A stretch of DNA of 64,000 bases from NCBI GenBank assembly GCA_031841125.1, contig CM063108.1, positions 4,536,183-4,600,182 on the forward strand. Reading direction: 5' to 3'. Positions 36,700 through 47,100 of this stretch are shown piece by piece. Below the pieces are notes generated by a model. That model did not search any database and was not told where the DNA came from. It saw nothing but the letters and a program-made list of their open reading frames with translations. This stretch comes from Acanthococcus lagerstroemiae. Its lineage: Eukaryota > Arthropoda > Insecta > Hemiptera > Eriococcidae. Made by a program: the position numbers and the translations under genes. Position 1 is the stretch's first letter. Every line of letters begins with the position of its first letter.

Positions 36700-37938
36700 T
36701 TCTTATTTTTCTTGCAAGGGGGGCTAGGAGTTGTATTTGCTTCTAGTGATGCGATGCGTGTTTCTAAAGTAGTAAGCTTTTTCTCAATTTGAAGTTGAGA
36801 TGCTTCCATTCGTTCTAGGATAGCCATTATAGTATTATTGGCTGGGGTTGTTGAGGATTCAACAGCGACTGGTTGAACAGTGGGAATGTCAGAAGTGACT
36901 GCAGCATATGAGGCATTGTTACGAGTAGAACTTCTTGAAGAAGAGGATTTAATATGTTCAACAGCTGAAACCCTGTTAGCTTGACTGCTGGATGGAAGCT
37001 TACTCTGGTAGTACAGGCAACCACGGTAATTCGCTGTGTGGTTGCCTTTACAATTTGCACAGCGCGGTGGTGCATCTTTTGACTGCTTATAGTTCTTATA
37101 GTAACATGGTAATTGTCTCCACAACGTAGACATTTATATGGTTTGGTGCAGTAATTTGCAGTGTGGCCGATGTCTAAGCAACTCATGCATTGTGGTACAG
37201 CTTTAGTTTGCCTAGGATACTCGATAGTAATACAATGATCACATATTCGGTTCAGGTCTCGAATATTACGATTATTGTCACATACCTTGAGATCAACTTT
37301 GAAGAGAGCAAGCTTCACAATTGAAACTTTGCCTTCATGACGTCTTTTGGAGTGTACGTTCACGATGTTACGCACCTCGTGACCTGCAGCTGCGAGTTCA
37401 GTAATTATGTCATCGGTACTGACAGAGTGATGAAGCCCCCCAATAAAAACTGTAAAGGGCTTTTCTTCTCGTAGTTGATACGTATGGAACTTGACCTGTC
37501 CGATAATTTTGCGATCTTCCTCCGGTAGCTCGTTAAACTTATATAGTATCGTGCGGCAACTACGATATAATCATCCGAAGAGTTGAATGTAACTTTCATT
37601 TCACTATTTGCAAGACCTTTCATCTCTAGGTGGTTAACGCCATTTTATTTGAGCAACTTCGAGAATTCGCTGGCTGATTTTATGCCGCTAACATAGAAGG
37701 GGGGAGGTTTTCTTGAGCCAGGTGTCGATGGGTTTGGAGTCACTTCTGAGTTGGTGTCCATGGCTTGCGAAACATCCGACTTAGTTTGTTTGACAGGTCG
37801 GGTGAAACAACGTATTCCAGCCTTGTTTTTGAGCTGGGAATTTTCGGCTCGGAGGAGTTTAACCTCCTCTTGTAACTCACGAAGTTGTTGTAGAACGAGG
37901 TTCATTTCAGCGTTTTCGGTGGTGCCCATGACTGGCAC
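36696..37938 (-). pseudogene. LINE ORF1: gag-like nucleic-acid-binding protein, broken
   Basis: Starts MPVMGTTENAEMNLV with a coiled-coil-like stretch (LQQLRELQEEVKLLRAENSQ). An in-frame TAA follows near 37645 and frameshifts lie near 37560 and 37130. The PRE_C2HC-type zinc knuckles remain: CMSCLDIGHTANYC, CLRCGDNYH and CANCKGNHTANYRGC. A second coiled coil (MEASQLQIEKKLTTLETR) and a basic end (CKKNKK) close the protein. The stop TGA overlaps the ORF2 ATG as ATGA. Confidence 0.8.
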
Positions 37939-37999
37939 TGGCCCGAGGGCCGAACGCGTGATTTATAACCGATAACAGTAGCGCGTAATGTAGGAACTG

Positions 38000-40900
38000 C
38001 GTGTTTTGTATATAAAGAAAGGTGATAATAAGCAAGTTAAAACTGGCTGTTGAAACAACGATAACGGACACGAACGAACGCGGTTGTTGCTTCATGTAGC
38101 GTTAAAACGTAACTGCAGAAATTAATGCGAAAAAATAGAATTTTGATACCTGTACAAAATTATAAAATTTCTCTTTTTCCCTCAATTTTTTCGGTACATC
38201 GCCGAGTGACAAGATGTAGGTACCAAAGGATTCGCCACTGAAATATAAGTAGTCTTCACTGAGGTATTGTAGACTCATATTCTTGGCTTACTCAACAGGA
38301 TAGTCAAACTGAAACAAAATTGCATCTCCTTCTCTCAACCTCACCTGGTTCGTGTCAAAACTGAAACTGTTGTAGCTGACCTTTTCCTTTCTTATCTCTC
38401 TACAACAACTTCGGTTTTCTCAGTATTGTGGTGACCGAGCTGCGCTCTTCCCGAATGGTCAAGGCATTGATATCGTAATATGCGATAGATATACCAACGA
38501 GTATCTCTCTCTTACTTCTCCTATCACGTTAGCTCTTCTTCGATATTTATCGACTTTTCCACTTTTCTGTGATTTCCTGGACCTATCAAGAGAGGGGGAA
38601 AACTCATCGTTGACGATTCGAGGAAATGCGGCAGCGAGGACTTGGTTCCTGGACAGCAAAGCGAGAAGATCCTAACGGATTATTGTTAAGCCGGCTACAC
38701 ACATGCGGCATTCGCCGAACTTCGAATCACGAATGTTCGTCATATGCCGAACATCTAGTGGTGTGTGTATGGCAATATTTGGCATTTGGCGTGTGAGAGG
38801 CACGCTCGCCGAATGCCGAACATTTTTCATCCGTTGTCGGTAAACTGACGCGAGTCAAAGGAAACAATCCCAAAACATTCGACGTTTGCCGAATTCACGC
38901 ATAGTGTTTAGAGGTGCATTTGTGATATTGCGAACGTTCGAGAAGTATGCCGAACGTTCGTCATTCGGCGAATGTCGCATGTGTGTAGCCGGCTTCAGCT
39001 GGGTTTTTGCCTTTTCTGTAAAAACGCTAAGTTCGCCTCTTCGTAAGTGTGAGGGAAAGTCGTCGTTTGATTCGTTTTTGAGGAGAGTGTCGTAACTCCT
39101 CAGCACGCGCGCGATTTGCCGAAACCGTTGAGCTTTTCCATTTTCGCGACCGACTAGCGGACTCCTGACAACGTGTTGAGCACATCTCTCGCTCCACATT
39201 CGCCAGCACATGAAAGTTCCTGAGCCGTCCGATACCTGGAAGAAGTCACCGTTTTGCGTTTACCTCCACCGACGAGGAACATCACCGATTTTCGTAAATA
39301 AATAGTCTTTTCGTTTCTGTGTTATTCGTAAGCTACTTTATCTTTGTGTGTTTGTGTCCCCGGTATAGGCCATTAGGTCAGGGTAGTGCCTATACCACGA
39401 GATATTACGATTTCGGATACTCAGTCCAACACTGGGTTACCTCGTACATACTTCACACAAGATCGTTAAGCCTCCAGTGTCGATCCTTCACCATGTAGGT
39501 CCCTTGAGCTAGTCGTGCCCTAACAGTGGTTCCTCCTCCCAAAACCGACCAACCCTCCTGTATCTTAAAGGAGCTTCGCCGTCGGTTACCACAGTATTAT
39601 TAGAAATTAGAATACTTTATTAAGAACATAGATTATAGATTACAAAAAAAGAAGAAAAAAATTGAATTTTAAGTTACGAATGTTAGAATTGTATGATGAT
39701 GTCTTACAGGGTGTAGTTTTTACAAAAGTACCTTATCCTGGTATTCATTTAAACAGTTAATAATATTACAAGTCTAAATCTTCTCCATCATACAGGCATT
39801 AGGAGGGGCTACCTTCTTCTTGCAAGCTCATGGCAGTTACCACATCGTGGTGAGCCTGGCAACTGGCTGAATTTTTTCTTAAATAGTAGTTATACTTTTC
39901 CAGCTTGCGAAATACTGCAGGCCACCACGAGCGAAGCGAGTGATGGCGGATGTTGAGTCGCGATGCGGCCAGGGGCGAAGCCCCCTAGTTATTATTATTA
40001 TTTTCTTCCTCTCAGTTTTGGAAGCCCCCTCTCTCTTATATTTGCAGGAACCTACTTAGCAAATGGTACGCAGCTGTTGTACATGGTCACGAGGGCTTAT
40101 GCCACTGGTATTCGCTGTCAACGAGGAATTTCTGTGCGAAGTGATCTGATACAAACGAATCGGGAATTTGTTATGACGAAGAAACCGGTGTAAGCTTATT
40201 TGGTCGGCTCATCTCGAGTGTGGCTTTGAAACCGGTTGAGAATACGCCTGGGTAATCCTTCACGGACCCATGCAAGCTAACAATCGTCGCAGCCGAATAC
40301 AAGGAAATCGCCGTCACCTGTGTATATTTTATTCAACATATCGACATCTTCGATATGTTTCAAAATCGAACAGTTCGCGGAAACGGCGAAGTAAAAATTA
40401 ATATTGACATCCGTTTCGACGTAGTCGTGGATGACGTGTATTTTGCATTCGCATGCCTATTTGCTCGGGGGGGGGGGGGGGGGGGGGAGTGTTGAAACGT
40501 GTCAATTCTGGACAAATATTTATTTCATTCTAGTTTCGAAAACTCGCAGATTATTTACAATTAATTAGGAAGGTATCTAAATTATTAACCGAGTGCGACA
40601 TCGTTCTCTTATAATTAGCCAACTAATCCTTGGAGGTCGAACGCTTACGCACCTAATCTATGTAAGTGCGCAGTCACACGTTATTGAAATGGTCGATCCG
40701 AAGATCGGCGAAAGAATATCGTATCTCTGCCTATTGATAAATAAACTTCCCATTGATAACTCGAATAAAATTACAAATTAGGTATAGGAATTTTCAGGTC
40801 AATTAACTGATTGACTCATGGGGAAAATACATTTCACCTTGTTGTTTAATAGTATCGCGCGTATTTTGTGGAATACGCGATTCTAGATAAAGATGATGCT

Positions 40901-41051
40901 ACACCGACATTTACGAATGTACTTCGCGTTAAATAAGTTGTAAAATATTACGGTTACGATCGTCGACTATATACAAATTACAAAGAACATTCGTAAATTT
41001 CGCTACGGTTTCGCGCGCGCGGTTATTTTGCAAAAAATTTTTAACCAAAAT
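38000..41051. other. Intergenic, possible retroelement terminal region at 38350-39540
   Basis: Around the 308-bp MITE lies a stretch with AATAAA at 39297 followed by GT-rich DNA (TGTGTGTTTGTGTCC), as seen in LTR poly-A regions. No paired LTR, primer site or pol frame was found. 39600-41051 shows only simple runs, including poly-G at 40468-40487. Confidence 0.25.
38688..38995. mobile_element. MITE with 32-bp inverted repeats, 308 bp
   Basis: Ends AAGCCGGCTACACACATGCG, then CATTCGCCGAA, and the reverse complement at 38964-38995. Further CCGAACATT or AACGTTCG words lie inside. The target duplication was not resolved. Confidence 0.78.
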
Positions 41052-41133
41052 ATGACGATGTTCGAGTTTTTCAGTTGCCTAACTTTATTAATCTGTGGAC
41101 TGCTTCGGTCAGTTACGTGCGCACAAGTTAATG
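41052..41133 (+). CDS. Gene 2 exon 1, signal peptide
   Basis: ATG at 41052 (a second in-frame ATG at 41058), 27 codons plus one base. The peptide MTMFEFFSCLTLLICGLL is followed by RSVTCAQVN, with probable cleavage after VTCA. It ends in phase 1 like the other family first exons, but the donor GTTCGT lacks the usual purine at +3. Confidence 0.55.
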
Positions 41134-44100
41134 GTTCGTATATCTCTATCTATTATTTGCTTCACTGATAAGGAAAGACCGGAAGTTATGGTCGCAAAAA
41201 TTGCATTTTTTAAATCGTCGATCGGAAAGTTTGTCTTTCTGGAACGTGCTCGTATTTCGCAATGGAAAGTGATTAACCGTTTCAAATTCAGCATCAGTGT
41301 TTCGCGAAAAATAATGGCAAGACTGTCGTACTTCCCCCACGAGTACGGTAATGATCTACTTCCCACACTGTACTGACGCTAGAGCGCTATACGTTTAAAG
41401 AAATCGTCTTATTATTGATTCTCATCACAATAACTTTCCGATCAACGATTTAAGAAAATAGCATACACGACACCAGGGCCGCTATAAGCTTTTTTGCGCT
41501 ATACGCTAAATGCGACCTGTGATATACAGCTATTTCTGCACCCTCACCCTCTTTGTTAACGCCAGGTCAATACTTTTTTCAATGAGCAACATTATCTTCA
41601 GTGTATAGATACAGCAATTTTTTAAGAAACTTCGAACTCTATAATATGTAAATAAATAGGTTTATACTTCATTCGATCATTTTATTTACACAACGAAAAT
41701 TGTCAGTTTTTCAGTCAAAGTGAAACATGGGACACTACAAACGAAGTATTTAAGTAGGTATGTAAGACTAGGTAGAGGTAACACGCTCTTCATAGGAATA
41801 CTACATCTAAATCAAATAAGTACGTCTTAGACTGTAAGAAATAGGATACCTCAAACTCCGATGATTTTTGAGACAAATATAGTTGGAACAAGTTCGCTCG
41901 ATTCAGACCCGTGGCCAGCCATCTGCGGCAGGGATGGGCAAATTCGTTTGTAAATCGAATCGATTCACGATTCGCGATTCGCCACAAGAAAATTGAATCG
42001 ATTCGCAATTTGCGATTCTCTACAATGAAGTCGAATCGATTCGCGATTCGCAATTCATCCAAACAAATCGCGAATCGATTCGCTAATTCTTCAATTCGCG
42101 ATTCGTTTTTTTTTTTTTTTTTTTTGTTTCTTCAATATTGTTTGATTTTTGATAAGGAAGTGCAATCCTACGATCTACAATCTATAAACTACAAACACAT
42201 ACACTGAACTACCAATAATGGAAACTCGAGCGCTTTTTTGGACCATGGCTACTAGCGGCAGGGATTGGTACTACACGCATTTCACTTTTCATTCATTCAT
42301 TCACTGTAACTGTATGTTGTGATAGTGATTACGCTCTATCTAGTGTTGGTGAACACAATGCTAAATTATTATAGTAACAATCCCTGCCGCTAGGTGCTGG
42401 GTCTAACAGCGCTCAATGTATTTTAAATGGAGTTTCTGGTATTAGTATTTCAGTGTATTTGCTACAAAGTATAAAGATGTGATAATTAAAGACTGGAAAA
42501 ATATGCACTCTAAATCTTAAAATATGATCATATAATATGCATTTTGAGTAGCTGAAATATGCAGAAATATGCACTCAGACCTCTAAAATATGCAAAATAT
42601 GCATTACTAAATTAGTATCAGTTTATCAATATGGATGTCATTGTACAAAATTTTTGAGGAAGAAGGAAATCAATCTATGATGTCACACAGTGCTACTTTG
42701 GCGGCCCAATGATGGATACTTTTGCTGACAGTAACTCACTGTGTTGACGTCGCAAAAAAAAAATAAATAATAATAAAGTTTTCAAATTATTATGTACAAT
42801 GCTCGAACAATCTAGATAAAAATATGAATACCTAATAGTGTTGTCATTTCAGTAACAAAACATAAATGTTGGAAATATGCTGAAAAATAGCGAAATATGC
42901 ATTCTGGACCATGAAAATATGCAAAAATATGCATTTTAAAGGACAATATGCAAAATATGCAAAATGAAATGGGGCTCATTTTACAGGGAATTTTATGAAT
43001 CGTAAAAATAATATGAAATAAGCTCTATTAAAGTTATAGAAATTTATATGCAATTTCATACTTTTCCGGTCTTTTGATAATGATAAACACAGAACACTGA
43101 TTGCTGATTGGCTGATTTCATCTTCAGCCATTCCACACTCCACAGCCCACAGCAGAGAGCAGACAACACACAGCCACACACGCCGTCGAATTTCGATTTG
43201 AATCCTACGATTAATTGAAAAGGAATCGATTCACGATTCCAATTTGCAGACATTTTTGGCGAATCGATTCGCGATTCCGATTCGTTAAATTTCATTCGAA
43301 TGGATTTGCGATTCGTCTAAAATCGAATCGATTTGCAAAAGAATCGATTCGCTGCCCGTCCCTGATCTGTGGTAGGAGGTGCTCACTGTTTCCCAGGGGG
43401 GTTCGAGGATAATATAATGTGAAGATTTCTGCAAGGCAGCGGTGTAGCCAGGGGGGGGGCGAAGAAGGAGAATGCCCCCGAAGGCACCTGAAATTGAATG
43501 TAAAATATGCAACACGAGTAATTTTGCGTCCTTAAAACACGTTTTTTCGAAAAATTTTAGCACGAGCAGTAATTTTACCTCCATTTTTATAAAATAGTCC
43601 TCTAATGTCGGCGATTTTCAAAAAATACGCCAATTTTCGACTTTTTTCTCTTGAAAAACTTACTTTGCCCCCCCCCACAAGAAAAATCCTTGCTACGCCG
43701 CTAATTAAATTTAGTCTCAAAATTCGTAATCAAAACTGGTGATTCAACTTACCGACAACCCATTGAAAAACAATTGAATGTATCGCGTGAAAAATGATTA
43801 ACCCGTTTAACAACGATCAAATTTTCGTACTTTTGGAAGTAAAGAAAGTATATTTCTGTGGACTTATCAAGTTATCAGTTCTCCAACAGCTAGTCAGGCA
43901 TTTAGCCATCGATATTCATTGTGAACTGGATCGCGAGCCTACCACTGCGTGTTTGTGAATTGTAATGTGACACAAGAAAAAGGCCTGTGTGTCTAAAAAC
44001 TGCTGGTTGAACACTCGGGCCCTTTTATTGCGACACGCAGAGGCGGACTTGGGTATTTTGCGCTAAAGGCTAATGGAAAATTTGCGCCCCTGACCAGATA

Positions 44101-47100
44101 TTTTTTTTGGAAAAAAAAAGAGTAAAAAATTTTTGCCTCGCTTCGCTCGCAATTTACCTTATTGCATTGAATCTTCTTTTTTTTTCAAAAATTTTGCGCC
44201 GTTCAAATCTTGCGCTGAGGCTTCAGCCTAGTCAGCCTTATGGGAAATCTGGTCTGGCGACACGTCACGTATAAAGAAGGACAAACACACGATTCGTCTA
44301 TCTTTCAAACAGGGATGCGAAAGCCGAACGATACAGCTTCCGCGCCAAATCTCATCTAGCTTCTCGCTTCCAGCCTCAGTATATGAGCTTCTAACTTCCA
44401 ATCCTTTCTTCGACTTCTGGCTTCCAGCTTTTTTTACCTATTTTCACCCTAGGTTCTTATAATTAGGGAAGGTTCTTTTTAGAAAATGAGGGAAAATAAA
44501 GTGAAGTGAAATGGAGCAGAAGAGGTATATTAGTTTTCTTTTTTGGGCTTTCGAATTTGAGTAAAGAAATCTTTAAGAAGAATATTGTAAGAAGTCAATT
44601 GGAAGCTAAAAAGCTTCTTCTGGCTTTTCAAAACTGTTCTAAAACTGCAAAAACTTCCGGCTTCTGACTTCCAGCTCTGGCTTCTTCGCATTCCTCCTTT
44701 CAAAGCAAAGTTAGTGTTGCCAAGTTTATAAACATAAAAATGTAATAGAAAGAAAGGTTTTGAACAAAACTAGCGAGAAAAATATAAGGAAATCGTTATT
44801 TTTATTCACTAAATGTAGCCAGGGGGCTTCGGCAAGCGCTAAGGGATGCTCAGCACCCCCTGACACCCCGTGGCTACCGGCCTGGCTCGATTTCTGCATT
44901 CACGTTGTCCGGAGTACTGTTCACTACTCGTAGAGATAAAGTGTGTTACAGCTGTTAATATAATCTCAGCGAGCACGGTAGGCACAGTGTTGCCAGAACG
45001 GCATTTTCGCTCTAAATCTCGTAGAATTTCTCATTTTTAGCAGCGAAAATTTCATTTTAGCATTTTAATTCTTATTAGAGAACTCATTTTGAACGTACTT
45101 TAGCAGATTTTATTTTATTTAGCAAAATCTAGCAGAATTTGGAATATCCGAGAGCAGAATTCAGTTTTCAGTTTTCACTTCTGGCAACACTGGGTAGACA
45201 GCTGTGGTAATTGGTCTTTCCAAAAATCGGGCAAATTTGTTTTCTCGAGGTTTGAGGGAACAAACTGCCACAGCTTAAAATACAAACTATTGCAAATTAT
45301 TGTACCAAACCGATTGTGGAGAGAAAGGTCGTTTTGTGAATGAAACACCGTTTGTAAAAGTGCCCTTTAAATGCATACCTACTGTGAGGTGCTTGCCCTA
45401 ATTAACGCCATGCTAAGGGAGAACGGCGATGGATGGCAAAGTAATTAACGTAAGAGGTTTTTGACTAGGAGTGGTGAAAGAGCAGGGACGTACCGAAGAG
45501 TTTTTCCTGGGGGAAGGGGTAAAAATTGTGAAAGTCCCAACTGATTCGACTCAGAATTCCCAAGTATCAAAATAAAAAAAAACACTTTTGACCTGTTGGA
45601 TTTTTCCAACTAACTCAATTCAAACTTCCTAAGTATCAACGCAAAAGGAGCAAAACATTTTGACTTCATGGGTTTTCCCAACTTCTCAACTCAATTCCTG
45701 AGTATCGAAGCAAAAAAACAAAAAAAAAAAAAAAAACCTTTAACTTGTTGGATTTTTCCAATTCACCTGACTAAAATGGTAAATTTTCCCAACTGCTGAG
45801 TGAGAAAAATTCCTACGGGGGAGGGGTGCCCCCCTATCGCTACATCCCTGTGAAAGAGGAAAGATTAAAGTACGTATTTCTTGACCTCACTTATGGGACT
45901 TGATTTAGTGTCGAGCTTTAAGCTCAGACAGTTGGTTGGCTGGCTGTTTTGGGAGCCCCTCTTGATACTCTGTTCCTAGCAACGCCAGCTCGTACTTTTT
46001 GATTTTTAAATGGTATTTTAGGAGTGTTTTCAGGTGCTTTTGGGAAGTAAATCAGGGACAGGTATAACAAGGAGGCCAGTCGACAATTTACCCCCCAATA
46101 ATGACAAAATTCCATTTTTAATCAAAAGTTTTATTGAGGTGATTTCTTTCGAAATATAGGTAATCTCATAAAGTCTGACGCGTTAAATTATACTAAATAT
46201 GGGAAGAATTTTTGTAGACGAACTTTCTTATACGAATTTCATTCAGTGCATTTAATAATGCTCATTCACTCTATAATCGCCGCTTATTTTCCTTTCTGAA
46301 ACAAAAAACAACAGTTGGCGTTATCAGGAGTAAGTTCTACTGAACTTTAATCGCGTAATTTAGTTCGAAGAAATCATTATTTTGAACATTCTATGAGTGC
46401 AATACGTAAAAAATTGGTAATTTACGATATACATATAGCAAAAGAACTTACTTGATATCTTTTTCTATCCCCCCCCCCACACTAAAATTTCACTTTAAGT
46501 AACAAAACTTGTTAAAACCGAAATAACAATGAAAATTTCAAATTACTTGTTCTTGTATTTCACCGTGCGAGATTTCTACGACATCGAGCCACTCAAAATG
46601 ATAACAAACACATTCAGCTTATCTGGATGAAGTTTTGGCCTGGTATCTTGGCGTATTTTGGGGCACAAAAATGTCATTTTCAGCCTTAAAAAAGCAAAAT
46701 TTTACGAGGTACTTTTTCTAAATCATAGGTGGAGTTTTCGGATTCGCATTTGGACCCTAAAGAGTCGCTCTCCGGCGGCCTAATGAAATGCGGCGCGCTG
46801 ATTGGTGTATTTGGACGAAAAGATGATCACTGACAAAAATGTTCTGCAAAAGAACTGAAGTTGGGCTCATCTGAAAAGAAATGATAATTCAGTTTTTCAT
46901 GAAAAACAATATTGAAGATGCTAGCTCATTTTACTTATACATGTTTTTGTGGTAAAAATACCCTGATCATCTTTTCGTCCACGACACTAGCGCAGCTACA
47001 GGAGTGTCCACATGCCAATACCTCCTTTTTATACCTCCTGTATTTCGTAAGATCAAGGGTACGAATAAGGCCCTCTAGCGGAAAACAGTGTCTAACGTTG

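Larger units (their letters stand above)
34007..37950 (-). mobile_element. Jockey-type non-LTR retrotransposon, decayed
   Basis: A minus-strand element of about 3.9 kb with ORF1 (37938-36696) and ORF2 (36699-34007). Order and overlap are typical of Jockey and X-element relatives. Several stops and frameshifts break both ORFs. The 5' end lies a little beyond 37938; no clear poly-A tail or target duplication was seen. Confidence 0.85.
41929..43364. mobile_element. Non-autonomous hAT element, 1.44 kb, with ATCGATTCG arrays
   Basis: Ends CAGGGATGGGCAAATTCG and GCTGCCCGTCCCTG, with 8-bp duplication ATCTGCGG / ATCTGTGG (41921-41928 and 43365-43372). Both subterminal parts hold clustered GAATCGATTCGCGATTCG-like words (41945-42105 and 43205-43350), and the middle holds many TATGCA words. 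No transposase was seen. A smaller palindromic insert lies at 42252-42393. Confidence 0.85.
43410..44808 (+). repeat. Dispersed repeat A, copy 2, with two later hAT insertions
   Basis: Homologous to 84-775, but lengthened by two inserted elements at 44038-44256 and 44310-44696 whose target duplications can be read directly. Removing them restores colinearity around TATAAAGAA...ACACACGATTCGTC. Confidence 0.72.

Noticed and set aside
38459..39211. Basic minus-strand frames as a gene
   Set aside because: One overlaps the 308-bp MITE, and none has splice support or family features.
40467..40487. Long poly-G runs (also 15065, 28230, 56858) as regulatory G-rich sites
   Set aside because: Single homopolymer runs, often at transposon-like sequence, are prone to sequencing length errors; no G-quadruplex spacing was seen.
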